From Chloroflexota bacterium (GTDB lineage Bacteria > Chloroflexota > Limnocylindria > Limnocylindrales > CSP1-4): a stretch of DNA of 9,448 nucleotides. Every line of letters begins with the position of its first letter. Positions within the stretch are counted from its first letter, which is position 1. A program made the translations under genes and the position numbers. The stretch is taken from contig JADGQH010000113.1 in the NCBI GenBank assembly GCA_017881985.1, positions 1 through 9,448 of the forward strand, read 5' to 3'. Positions 1 to 7,207 of this stretch are shown piece by piece. The notes under the pieces are model-generated. The model had not been told where the DNA came from. It searched no databases and was given only the letters and a program-made list of their open reading frames with translations.

Positions 1-8
1 GGTCGCGG

Positions 9-1142
9 TCAGCCCTGGGCGAGGAGGTTCCAGGCGATCACGATCGCGCCGAGCCCGAGCAGGAGGAGCAGCTCCCACGCCCAGCGGGCGTCCGCGCGAG
101 CAGTCCGCGGCGCTCCGCGGTAGGCGCCCCACAGGTACACGACGAGGGTCAGGAGGGCGGGGCCGAGCAGGCGCGGGATCGCCATCGCCCGGAGGCTCGC
201 CGCCGCGATCGCCACGACCACCGCGTACGACAGCGCCGATATCGCGGCACCCCGCAGGTCCGGCGCTCGAAGAGCCGCCAGCCGATACCCGAGGAGCGCC
301 GCGAGCAGCCCATCGGCGGCCGCCAGCAGGATCATGCCCTGCATGGGCAGCCCGGGACGCGCGGCGACGCTTCCCCCGACCGGCTCCGCGAGCGCGCCCG
401 GGATGGCGGCCGCGATCCCGGAGAAGGCGACGAACGCGACGATCAGCACGAGGCTGAGCAGGCCGGCACGGTCGTCGGCCGTAGGCCCGTTCGCGCGGCC
501 GAGGATCCGTCGCTCCAGGGCGAGGGACGCGAGGACCAGGCAGCCGGCCGCGAACAGCGCCGGCACGAGCAGGAGCCCGACGGGGACGAGCCGGAGCGCC
601 CCGATCGCTGCGACGGCGGCGACCCCGGGGACGAGGAGCGCCTCGACCGGGACGCCCTCCTCCTCGGCCGCGGCGTCGGTTCCCAGCACCTCGAGGGTCG
701 CGAGGACGTGCACCGCGAGCGCCAGCACGGCCATCGCCCAGAGGGCGGGCCCCTCGGCCAGGCGGCTCAGCCCGACCAGGACCACCGTGAGCGTGACCAT
801 CTCCTTCCACGCGCTCGCGCCGGCCGCGCCGCTCGAACCGGGGCCTCCCATGCCCGTGAAGGCAACGCCCGCGTCCGCCCCCGCGCCGCCCGCGGTCGCG
901 GCCGATCCCTGGCCGGAGACGTCCCGCGGGAGCGCCCGTCCGACCACTCCGGGACCCGAGGGACGACCGCCAGCGTGCGGGTCGCGACCGCGCCCGCCGC
1001 GCGTCTGCGGCGCCACGGGGACGCCCGGGCGGCCCATCGCGAGGGGTGGACGCCGCCGGCTCAGCAGGCCCCGCAGTGATGGGAGCCGCCCGAACCGCGG
1101 GAATCGCCCGAAGCGGGGAACGCGCGGCCGGTTCGCGCTCAT
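9..1142 (-). CDS. Polytopic membrane protein of unknown function
   Basis: Not recognised as any named family. The 377-residue product has two parts. Residues 1-112 are rich in Arg, Gly, Pro and Ala, look disordered, and begin with a short repeat (RFGRFP then RFGRLP near residues 10-21). Residues 115-374 are strongly hydrophobic, with about eight likely membrane segments (near 116-129, 134-154, 168-185, 187-207, 228-250, 267-290, 297-319 and 322-342) and a final one at 355-374. No catalytic motif or conserved polar pair stands out. The ATG at 1142 lies 10 nt after the PolX stop, so the two are probably one transcript; only a weak GGGAA precedes it. Internal ATGs at 1037, 851 and 800 are in frame. 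The one at 800 would start directly at the first membrane segment, but the AAGGAG before it abuts the ATG with no spacer. The ORF is secure because of its uninterrupted membrane pattern and codon use; the start is uncertain. Confidence 0.75.
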   Translation of the reverse strand: MSANRPRVPRFGRFPRFGRLPSLRGLLSRRRPPLAMGRPGVPVAPQTRGGRGRDPHAGGRPSGPGVVGRALPRDVSGQGSAATAGGAGADAGVAFTGMGGPGSSGAAGASAWKEMVTLTVVLVGLSRLAEGPALWAMAVLALAVHVLATLEVLGTDAAAEEEGVPVEALLVPGVAAVAAIGALRLVPVGLLLVPALFAAGCLVLASLALERRILGRANGPTADDRAGLLSLVLIVAFVAFSGIAAAIPGALAEPVGGSVAARPGLPMQGMILLAAADGLLAALLGYRLAALRAPDLRGAAISALSYAVVVAIAAASLRAMAIPRLLGPALLTLVVYLWGAYRGAPRTARADARWAWELLLLLGLGAIVIAWNLLAQG

Positions 1143-1152
1143 CGGTTCCCGC

Positions 1153-3021
1153 TCATCGGAGGCGGCCCGGCTTCGCGGCCACCCACGCGAGGAGCGCGTC
1201 CCGCGGCCACGTGTTCGCCACGACGGCCGGCTCGACCCACGCCCGGCGCGCCTGCGCGACGCCCCAGCGAATCCCTGCCAGCTCCTCGGTCCGATGGGCG
1301 TCGGAGTCGATGGTCAGCAGGCAGCCGGCCTCCACGGCCCGTCGCGCCCGTTCGGGCGCCAGGTCGAGGCGGTGATCCGAGCCATCGATCTCGAGGAGCG
1401 TCCCGTTCTCGGCGGCGGCCGCGAAGATCTCGTCCCAGGCGAGGTCCAGGTCGTCGCGTGCCCGCTCGCCCAGCATGCGACCCGCCGGGTGGGCGATGAC
1501 GTCGACGTGCGGGCTCCGGATCGCCCCGAGCACCCGTTCGGTGAGCTGGGCCCGCGGCTGCCGGCGGCCCTGGTGGAGCGCCGCGACCACGACGTCGAAG
1601 GCCGCCAGGATCTCGTCGTCGAAGTCGAGCGCGCCGTCGGCCCGGATCTCCAGCTCGCAGCCGTGGAGCAGCCGGAACCCGTCGGCTGGCGTGACCGCGG
1701 GGGCGGTCCCGGCATCCTCCTCGGTCGCGAACCGGCGGTTCAGGTCGCGCACGATCTCGCGCTGTGCGAGCACCCGTTCGGGCGTCAGCCCACGCGCGAT
1801 CGCGAGCCCGTGCGAGTGGTCCGTCAGGACGAGGTAGGCGTAGCCGCGCGCGCGGGCGGTCTCCGCCATCTGCTCGATCGAGTGGACCCCGTCGGACCAG
1901 TCCGAGTGGGCATGGCAGTCGCCGCGCAGGTCGGCGTCCCCGATCAGCTGCGGAAGTCGCCCGTCGCGGGCGGCCTCAACCTCGCCGCGATCCTCGCGCA
2001 GCTCGGGTGGCACCTCGGCGAGGCCCAGGAACGCATACACCTCGGCTTCGGTCGCGAAGGTGCGAAGCTCGGCCGCCGCCCCGGTCGCGGGCTCGCCGTC
2101 GTCGCCGAGCCGCAGGAAGCCCTTCTCCGACAGGCTCCAGCCACGATCGCGGGCGATCCCGCGAAGCCGGACGTTGTGGTCCTTGCTGCCGGTGAAGTGG
2201 ACGAGGTAGGTGCCCGCGTCGCCGGGTGGGAACGTCATGAGGTCCACCTGCGGTCCCCGCAGCAGCCGGATCGACGCCTTCTTCTGCGGGCCGGCTCCGA
2301 CGACGTGCTCGACCGGCGGGAGCGCTGTGAACCGTTCGATCAGGGCGCCGGGGTCGGACGTCTCGGCGAGGATGTCAAGGTCGCCGATCGTCTCGCGGCG
2401 ACGCCGGAACGAGCCGGCCGGGGTCAGCGCCACGACCCCGGGTGTGTCCGCCAGCAGCTCGATGATGCTCCCGACGATCCGCTCGGCGTCGCCCAGCGTC
2501 ATCCGGACGCTGCGCTGCTCCAGCGCGTCGAGCCCGATTCGGATGGCCTGTTCGCCCTTCTCGGTGATCCCCTTCGCGTCGCGGAGCGCGCCCGAATCGA
2601 GGACGGTCCGCAGGCCGTCGAGGGTCGTGATGCCGAGGCCCTCCCACAGGAGCTTGACCGTCTTCGGGCCGAGACCGGGGATCGCGAGGACCTCGACGAG
2701 GGAGGCCGGGACCTCGGCGTGGAGCCGGTCGAGGAAGGCGAGGCGGCCGGTCGTGGCGAGCTCGGCGATCTTGTCCGAGATGGCCTTCCCCACCCCGGGG
2801 ATCCGCGGCTGGGTGCCGGCCCGGTAGGCGCGCGCGATCTCGACGGGGCTGTGGGCGATCGCGTCGGCCGCGCGGTGATACGCGACGGTCTTGAAGACGA
2901 GCTCGCCCTTGATCTCCAGCAGGTCGCCGATCTCGTGGAAGACGAGCGCGAGCTCGCCGTTGGTCAGCAGCGGCACCTCGTTCGCGGGTTGCGGCCCTCC
3001 GGCACGCCCATCGACAGCCAT
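1153..3021 (-). CDS. polX: DNA polymerase/3'-5' exonuclease PolX (family X polymerase with PHP domain)
   Basis: This is a bacterial/archaeal-type repair polymerase: a family X nucleotidyltransferase that fills short gaps, fused to a PHP metallo-nuclease domain that in characterised homologues gives 3'-5' exonuclease and AP-endonuclease activity. Domains in order: an 8-kDa-like helical region (residues about 20-70); two helix-hairpin-helix motifs (IPGVGKAI at 74-81, IPGLGPKTVK at 114-123); the polymerase core with GSFRRRRETIGDLD at 203-216 (catalytic Asp214 and Asp216), the third Asp260 in QVDLMTF, and the nucleotide-binding motif TGSKDHNVR at 277-285; then the PHP domain at about 365-610. PHP metal ligands are all present: His370 and His372 (CHAHSDWSDG), Asp401/His402 (TDHS), Glu456, His483, His511, Glu545, and Asp574/His576 (DSDAH). 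The length of 622 residues is somewhat above the ~570 of Bacillus PolX, partly from a loop near 432-448. The ATG at 3021 has no Shine-Dalgarno sequence but a possible -10 element lies 7 nt upstream, which would suit a leaderless mRNA. Confidence 0.95.
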   Translation of the reverse strand: MAVDGRAGGPQPANEVPLLTNGELALVFHEIGDLLEIKGELVFKTVAYHRAADAIAHSPVEIARAYRAGTQPRIPGVGKAISDKIAELATTGRLAFLDRLHAEVPASLVEVLAIPGLGPKTVKLLWEGLGITTLDGLRTVLDSGALRDAKGITEKGEQAIRIGLDALEQRSVRMTLGDAERIVGSIIELLADTPGVVALTPAGSFRRRRETIGDLDILAETSDPGALIERFTALPPVEHVVGAGPQKKASIRLLRGPQVDLMTFPPGDAGTYLVHFTGSKDHNVRLRGIARDRGWSLSEKGFLRLGDDGEPATGAAAELRTFATEAEVYAFLGLAEVPPELREDRGEVEAARDGRLPQLIGDADLRGDCHAHSDWSDGVHSIEQMAETARARGYAYLVLTDHSHGLAIARGLTPERVLAQREIVRDLNRRFATEEDAGTAPAVTPADGFRLLHGCELEIRADGALDFDDEILAAFDVVVAALHQGRRQPRAQLTERVLGAIRSPHVDVIAHPAGRMLGERARDDLDLAWDEIFAAAAENGTLLEIDGSDHRLDLAPERARRAVEAGCLLTIDSDAHRTEELAGIRWGVAQARRAWVEPAVVANTWPRDALLAWVAAKPGRLR

Positions 3022-3028
3022 TCCGTCG

Positions 3029-3034
3029 ATGGTA
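3029..3034 (-). promoter_or_regulatory. Possible -10 element for a leaderless polX transcript
   Basis: Reading the minus strand, TACCAT is followed by 7 nt and then the polX ATG. A TANNNT hexamer at that distance would put transcription initiation at or next to the start codon, as in leaderless transcripts common in high-GC bacteria. This fits the absence of any purine-rich Shine-Dalgarno sequence before the ATG. No convincing -35 element is visible at the expected distance, so the assignment is weak. Confidence 0.3.
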
Positions 3035-3135
3035 CCCGCCGCGGGACCTGCGCCGGGCGCTGCCTCGCGACTGACGCCGTGCGGCGCATCGTCGCGCGTC
3101 GGGCCACCACGCGGTCACCCGCCATTGGGCCAACG

Positions 3136-3151
3136 CCGGCGACGACGCCGG
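3136..3151 (-). terminator. GC hairpin after the 2-TM diguanylate cyclase gene, possible weak terminator
   Basis: CCGGCG and CGCCGG form a perfect 6-bp stem around a 4-nt loop, 19 nt past the TAG of the upstream minus-strand gene. No T-run follows on the minus strand, so it is not a textbook intrinsic terminator. It could be an attenuating or mRNA-stabilising hairpin, or chance in GC-rich DNA. The rest of the 149-nt gap (3022-3170) shows nothing else beyond the polX start region. Confidence 0.2.
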
Positions 3152-3170
3152 TCGCGCGCTTCCCTCGCGG

Positions 3171-4757
3171 CTACGCCGCCTCGACCCGGTTGCGCCCCTG
3201 CCGCTTGGCGCGATAGAGGGCATGATCGGCGCGCTCCACGAGCGTCGCGACGGCCTCGTCGTCCGAACGCGAGACCGACGCTCCCACGGAGACCGTGACG
3301 GCCCCGACGCCGATGTCGTGCAGGTCGATCCGCGCGACGGCATCCCGGATGCGCTCCCCGACCTCGAGCGCGACCTCCTGGCTCGGGTTGCGCAGCAGGA
3401 TCACGAACTCCTCGCCCCCGAAGCGCGCCGGGACGTCGAGGTCCCGGACGGTCGTGGCGATCGTCCGGCCGATGGCGCGGAGCACGACGTCGCCGATCGC
3501 GTGGCCATGCCGATCGTTGAGGACCTTGAAGCGATCCACGTCCACCATCAGGATCCCGAGCGCATCCTCGGCACGGCGGCCGCGCCCCAGCAGCTCGACG
3601 TACTCCTCGAAGTAGCGCCGGTTCGGCAGCCCGGTCAGCGGATCGGTGGACGCGCGCGTCTGCGCGTCGCGGAGCGAGTGGACGCGGGCGAGCGCGGTGG
3701 CGGCCTCCACGGCCGCGACGTCGAGGATTCGGCGCGCACCCTCCGGCCAGGCGCCGGGCCGACGACGTGAGATCACGATGACGCCCAGGATCTCCTCGCG
3801 CGCCACGAGCGGGACCGCGAGCGTGTGCGAGATGCCAAAGGTGCGCCGGACGCGAATCTCGACGCGGGCGGCCACCGCCGCCGCGGCCGCGGCCGGGTCC
3901 GGTTGGCCGCGCAGCGAGGCCCGGGCAGCACGCACATCCTCGGGCGTCTCGTTAGCCGCGAGCGCGGGCCCCCGGCCGGGGCCCACGGCGACACCAACCG
4001 TCACGTCGTCGAGGGCGTCGACCGACCTGGCGGTGGTGCCTCGCTCATCGTCGTCCCGCATCTCGGCGCCCCTGATGTCGAACCCACCTGCGTCGACCTC
4101 ACCGGCTTCGGCCCCATTTGCATCAGCCGCACCGGTGCGAGTCCACGCCGAGCCGTCCGTCATCGAGTGGGCTGCCACCGAGTCGCGTCCGGCCGTCTCG
4201 ACACCGACCCCGAAGGGGATCGACGCTTCGGTCTCGTTTCCGTTCCGATGTCGTGCGCGCCGCTCGAGCAGCGGCCCCGGTGGCGGATCCGGCTCGAGGT
4301 CCGCCGCCGGCAGGAACGCCGACGACGACTGCCCGCCCGGTCGTGTCGCGATCAGCGTCGCGTCGAGGATCGGCGTCCCGGGTCGCCGCTGGACCACGAC
4401 CAGGTGGTCGGCGCCGGTGCCGCGCGCCACCTCCGCGAGGATCGCGTCGACGATCCCGTCGGGCGACTCGGCCCGCGAGAAGTCGTGGAGAATCCGGGCC
4501 ATGTCCTCGGCTGCGGCGCGGCGGCGTCCCTCGCGCGCCTCGACTGCGTACCAGCTCATGAGCTCGGCTGCGGCCACCAGCGGCAACAGGCTAACGATCA
4601 CGAGATCGATGGGTCGGTCGAGCGTCGCGAGTCGATAGAGCAGCAGGAGCCCAAGCAGGGTCGAGAACGCCGCGAGGAGCCACCGCAGACGCCAGACGCG
4701 TCGCGCGAGCGGGTTCGCGCTGTCGTAGTCAGGCCGGATGCGACGGAGGAAGCTCAC
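3171..4757 (-). CDS. Membrane-bound diguanylate cyclase, GAF-GGDEF, with a long insertion in the GAF domain
   Basis: Makes c-di-GMP from two GTP. Two N-terminal membrane segments (about residues 27-44 and 50-70) anchor it, with no sizeable periplasmic domain. A GAF-like fold starts near 84 (ARILHDFSRAESPDGIVDAI) and resumes near 296-362 (SHTLAVPLVAREEILGVIVI at 310-329). Between them, about residues 140-290 are polar, Ala/Asp/Gly-rich and look disordered. The GGDEF domain spans about 366-528: DPLTGLPNRRYF (372-383), DVDRFKVLNDRHGHAIGD (406-423), active-site GGEEF (447-451), SVGAS, and ADHALYRAKRQGRNRV at the end. RDLD at 438-441 is an RxxD inhibitory site at the spacing seen in PleD (six residues from Asp to the first Gly of GGEEF), so product feedback inhibition is expected. 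The start is GTG at 4757; an in-frame TGA eight codons upstream excludes a longer N-terminus. The ligand of the GAF domain cannot be read from the sequence. Paired AGTAC elements lie upstream. Confidence 0.92.
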   Translation of the reverse strand: MSFLRRIRPDYDSANPLARRVWRLRWLLAAFSTLLGLLLLYRLATLDRPIDLVIVSLLPLVAAAELMSWYAVEAREGRRRAAAEDMARILHDFSRAESPDGIVDAILAEVARGTGADHLVVVQRRPGTPILDATLIATRPGGQSSSAFLPAADLEPDPPPGPLLERRARHRNGNETEASIPFGVGVETAGRDSVAAHSMTDGSAWTRTGAADANGAEAGEVDAGGFDIRGAEMRDDDERGTTARSVDALDDVTVGVAVGPGRGPALAANETPEDVRAARASLRGQPDPAAAAAAVAARVEIRVRRTFGISHTLAVPLVAREEILGVIVISRRRPGAWPEGARRILDVAAVEAATALARVHSLRDAQTRASTDPLTGLPNRRYFEEYVELLGRGRRAEDALGILMVDVDRFKVLNDRHGHAIGDVVLRAIGRTIATTVRDLDVPARFGGEEFVILLRNPSQEVALEVGERIRDAVARIDLHDIGVGAVTVSVGASVSRSDDEAVATLVERADHALYRAKRQGRNRVEAA

Positions 4758-4805
4758 GACCCTGCAAGGATGGCGCGATCACCCCGCGCCCGCCAGCCCC
4801 CGGCG

Positions 4806-4835
4806 CAGTACTGACGGCGGTTGTTGGGCAGTACC
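4806..4835 (-). promoter_or_regulatory. Paired AGTAC elements upstream of the 2-TM diguanylate cyclase gene
   Basis: CAGTACTG, a perfect 8-nt palindrome, sits at 4806-4813, and CAGTACC at 4829-4835, giving two GTAC cores 23 nt apart. The nearer core is 51 nt upstream of the GTG start at 4757. A closely similar pair, with cores 22 nt apart and the nearer one 47 nt from the ATG, precedes the other diguanylate cyclase gene. The spacing of about two helical turns would suit a dimeric or paired regulator. No standard -35/-10 pair was recognised in this 121-nt gap (4758-4878), so these elements could also be part of a promoter. Confidence 0.35.
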
Positions 4836-4878
4836 TTCGTCCGGGTCGATGCTCCGATGGTCCCGGGGTCGACCGAGA

Positions 4879-6972
4879 TCAGACCGCGTCGGAGACCAGC
4901 GCCGAGTGCCCGCCGCTGCCCCGAGCGCCCCTGGACCCAGCGAGCGCCGCGACCCCAGCGTCCCGCGTCGAGCCGGCGTCCACCGCCGCGCCGCCGTCGG
5001 CCTTCACGCGGTAGAGCGCCAGGTCCGCTGCGGCGATCAGCTCCCGGGGCGTCCGGCCCTGGGCCGGGAACGCGGCAGTGCCGATCGACGCGGTCACGGG
5101 GATCGGCCCATGGTCCTGGGCTGCGTACGGGTTGTCGGCGAGCGTCCCGAGGATCCGCTCGCCGACGAGGCATGCCTCGTCGGCCGTGGTCGCCGGCAGG
5201 ATCACCGCAAACTCGTCGCCGCCGTAGCGCGTCGGGATGTCGTTGGCGCGAATCCCGGCCCGGATCTGCTCGGCGGTCCAGCGCAGGATCTCGTCGCCGA
5301 ACAGGTGACCCAGCGTGTCGTTGACGAGCTTGAAGTCGTCGAGGTCGAGCATGAGCACCGCGAGCGGCTCGCGGGAGCGCTGCGCCCGGAGGATCTCCTC
5401 GGCCAGCCGCTCGTGGAGATAGCGGTGATTGAAGAACCCGGTGAGCGGGTCGCGATCCGCGAGCGCGCGGGCCGTCACGTATGCCTGGGCATTCCCCAGC
5501 GCCATCGCCGCCTCGGTCGCCATCATCTGGGCCAGGTCGAGGCGACGCTCTGCCAGCGCGATCGGCCGGTCGATGAAGAGCTCGACGAGGCCGAGCGTCT
5601 CGCCCTTGACGACGAGCGGGAGCATGACCAGGCCGTGGTGGCGGTCGCGCCGCAACAGGGCCGCCTCCGCGGCGTCCGCCCCGGGGTCATCGACGTCCAC
5701 CTGCACGGTCTCCTGGGCGTCGAGGACGTGTCGCGTCGCGGGATACCCGGCGAGCGGGAAGAACGGCTCCTGGTCGGCCAGCTTCTGGGGCGGCCAGTAC
5801 CCCGAGGTCAGCAGCCGGTCGCCGGCCCGATCCCAGATGCTGATCGCGCACTGGTCCACGCCGGCCGCGCGGCCCATGTGGCGCGCGACCACGTCCGCGA
5901 CCTCGAGCGGATCCAGGCTTTCTGACAGCGCCGAGCCCATCTCCGCGAGCGCGCGAAGCTCGTCCGCGAGAACGTGGGCGCGGCCGAGCGCGCGCGCACT
6001 CTCGACGGCGGTCGCAGCGTGGTCGGCGAGGATCGAGAGCAGCCGGAGGTGGCCGACGTCGAACTGGCGCAGGCCGAGCTTCGAGAGCGCGATCACCCCG
6101 ATCACGCGGTCGTCGTAGCGCATGGGGACGACCAGCATCGACTCGTCCACGTCGTCGGTCCCCGGGATCGTGAAGCCGCGCGGATCTGCGTTCGCGTCGG
6201 GGATCAGGAGCGGGGTCCCGTGCTGGGCAACCCAGCCCGAGAACCCCGCGCCGACCCGGGTTCGCAGGAGGTCGAGCGGGATCTTCTCGTAGTAGCCGAT
6301 CCGGCCGGCGGCGATGACCGGCGTCATGTCGTCGTTCGGCTCCACCAGGTAGACGCGGCAGTTGTGGTAGTCGACGATCGCGCGCGTCTCGTCGGCGACG
6401 GCCTGCGCCACCGCCTCCACGGTCGGCTGGCCGCTCATTCGGGCCGCGGCTCGTTGGGCCGCTTCCAGCTGCGCCACCCAGCGCTCGGTGGTGTCGTGGG
6501 CCTCGGCGACCTGGGCCTGCGTCGAGGCGAGCTCCACCGCCTGGCGGTCGAGCACATCGCGACCGAGGACCAGGCGGGCAACCGCGATCCGCAGGCCGAG
6601 CGCGACCACGCCGATGGCGACGAGCTCGACGATCTCGAGCAGCGTCAGCCAGCTCGTGTCGGCCGTCAACCCCTCCGCCACGACCACCGTGCCGTACGTG
6701 AAGGCGACCACGATGATCGACCGGACGGCCGGCAGCAGGAAGGCGGCGAGCGCCAGCGGAAGGATTGCGAACGGGACCGCGATGTCGGCCGCGGCGAACA
6801 CGAAGCTGGCCACGATGTAGAGGCTGGTCACACCCAGGACGAGCGGGACCGCGAGGCGTGAGCGGACCAGTCGTCCGGGCGCGTCACCGAGGATGGCGTC
6901 GCGGATGACGAAGCGAAGCCAGGAGGCGAGAGGGCCTCGAGCCGGATCCGGTGCGCCCGGCGTGTCGAACAT
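4879..6972 (-). CDS. Membrane-bound diguanylate cyclase, 4 TM, GAF-GAF-GGDEF
   Basis: Makes c-di-GMP from two GTP. Counting from the ATG at 6972, the 697-residue protein has four membrane segments (about 42-61, 65-82, 84-101, 112-134), a signalling helix or coiled coil (about 140-178), a first GAF domain (about 180-330, with GAGFSGWVAQHGTPLLIPDA at 241-260), a second GAF domain (about 350-495), and a GGDEF domain (about 503-660). Catalytic motifs are DPLTGFFNHRYL (508-519), DLDDFKLVNDTLGHLFGD (543-560), GGDEF (584-588) and ASIGTAAFP. RAND at 575-578 is an RxxD inhibitory site with correct spacing, so the enzyme should be feedback-inhibited. A Gly/Ala/Ser-rich tail follows (about 660-697). The frame is open upstream to 7158, but that extension is low-complexity Arg/Gly/Pro and crosses the AGTAC elements, so the ATG at 6972, which begins a normal soluble-then-TM N-terminus, is preferred; no strong Shine-Dalgarno sequence marks it. 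The GAF ligands are unknown. Confidence 0.93.
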   Translation of the reverse strand: MFDTPGAPDPARGPLASWLRFVIRDAILGDAPGRLVRSRLAVPLVLGVTSLYIVASFVFAAADIAVPFAILPLALAAFLLPAVRSIIVVAFTYGTVVVAEGLTADTSWLTLLEIVELVAIGVVALGLRIAVARLVLGRDVLDRQAVELASTQAQVAEAHDTTERWVAQLEAAQRAAARMSGQPTVEAVAQAVADETRAIVDYHNCRVYLVEPNDDMTPVIAAGRIGYYEKIPLDLLRTRVGAGFSGWVAQHGTPLLIPDANADPRGFTIPGTDDVDESMLVVPMRYDDRVIGVIALSKLGLRQFDVGHLRLLSILADHAATAVESARALGRAHVLADELRALAEMGSALSESLDPLEVADVVARHMGRAAGVDQCAISIWDRAGDRLLTSGYWPPQKLADQEPFFPLAGYPATRHVLDAQETVQVDVDDPGADAAEAALLRRDRHHGLVMLPLVVKGETLGLVELFIDRPIALAERRLDLAQMMATEAAMALGNAQAYVTARALADRDPLTGFFNHRYLHERLAEEILRAQRSREPLAVLMLDLDDFKLVNDTLGHLFGDEILRWTAEQIRAGIRANDIPTRYGGDEFAVILPATTADEACLVGERILGTLADNPYAAQDHGPIPVTASIGTAAFPAQGRTPRELIAAADLALYRVKADGGAAVDAGSTRDAGVAALAGSRGARGSGGHSALVSDAV

Positions 6973-7012
6973 GCGGCCATCGTGCCATCCGCGGCAGCCT
7001 CCGGGCGCGGGC

Positions 7013-7049
7013 CAGTAAGTACCGTCGGCGCCGCCCCGTGGTACTAACC
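7013..7049 (-). promoter_or_regulatory. Paired AGTAC elements upstream of the 4-TM diguanylate cyclase gene
   Basis: AGTACC at 7018-7023 and GGTACT at 7040-7045 form a perfect 6-nt inverted repeat with a 16-nt spacer (GTAC cores 22 nt apart). The nearer core is 47 nt from the ATG at 6972. The flanks extend the likeness: CAGTAAGTACC on one side, and GTTAGTACC when the other is read on the minus strand. The arrangement parallels that at 4806-4835 before the neighbouring cyclase gene. It may be an operator or part of the minus-strand promoter. No clear -10 hexamer was found here. Confidence 0.35.
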
Positions 7050-7171
7050 GCACCGCACCGCCCGCAGCCCCTGGAGCGCTCGCTGGCCGGCGAGACGATT
7101 GGACGCCCACGAACTGCCCGTCCCCCTTCCGGCCGCGGGCCCGCCCGAATCTGGCCACGAGCGTGCCCGAA

Positions 7172-7201
7172 TTGACCCCTCGCCGATCGCGGGACTACAC
7201 T
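7172..7201 (+). promoter_or_regulatory. Sigma-70-type promoter for the MgtE_N/CBS and Nramp genes
   Basis: TTGACC at 7172-7177 and TACACT at 7196-7201 are separated by 18 nt. Each is a good match to the housekeeping -35 (TTGACA) and -10 (TATAAT) hexamers, and they stand out in an otherwise GC-rich stretch. Transcription would start near 7208, leaving a leader of about 228 nt before the ATG at 7436. It is the best promoter candidate in the window. Confidence 0.55.
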
Positions 7202-7207
7202 CGGCCT

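Noticed and set aside
334..3216. A 960-codon open frame on the plus strand
   Set aside because: It is antisense to the membrane protein and polX. The translation is Arg/Pro/Ala-rich low complexity with no domain, while the opposite strand carries complete PolX motifs. Long antisense frames are expected at this GC content.
4843..4872. Direct repeat GGGTCGA at 4843-4849 and 4866-4872, again 23 nt apart
   Set aside because: The 23-nt period matches the adjacent AGTAC pair, but the full 23-nt units do not align convincingly beyond these short blocks, so it is not reported as a tandem repeat array.
4738..6861. Open frames of 395 and 295 codons on the plus strand across the 4-TM cyclase
   Set aside because: They mirror the GAF and GGDEF coding frame and show no recognisable protein motifs.
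6973..7158. N-terminal extension of the 4-TM cyclase by 62 codons
   Set aside because: The extension is Arg/Gly/Pro-rich, has no signal or domain, and would place the paired AGTAC elements inside the gene; the ATG at 6972 gives a normal N-terminus.
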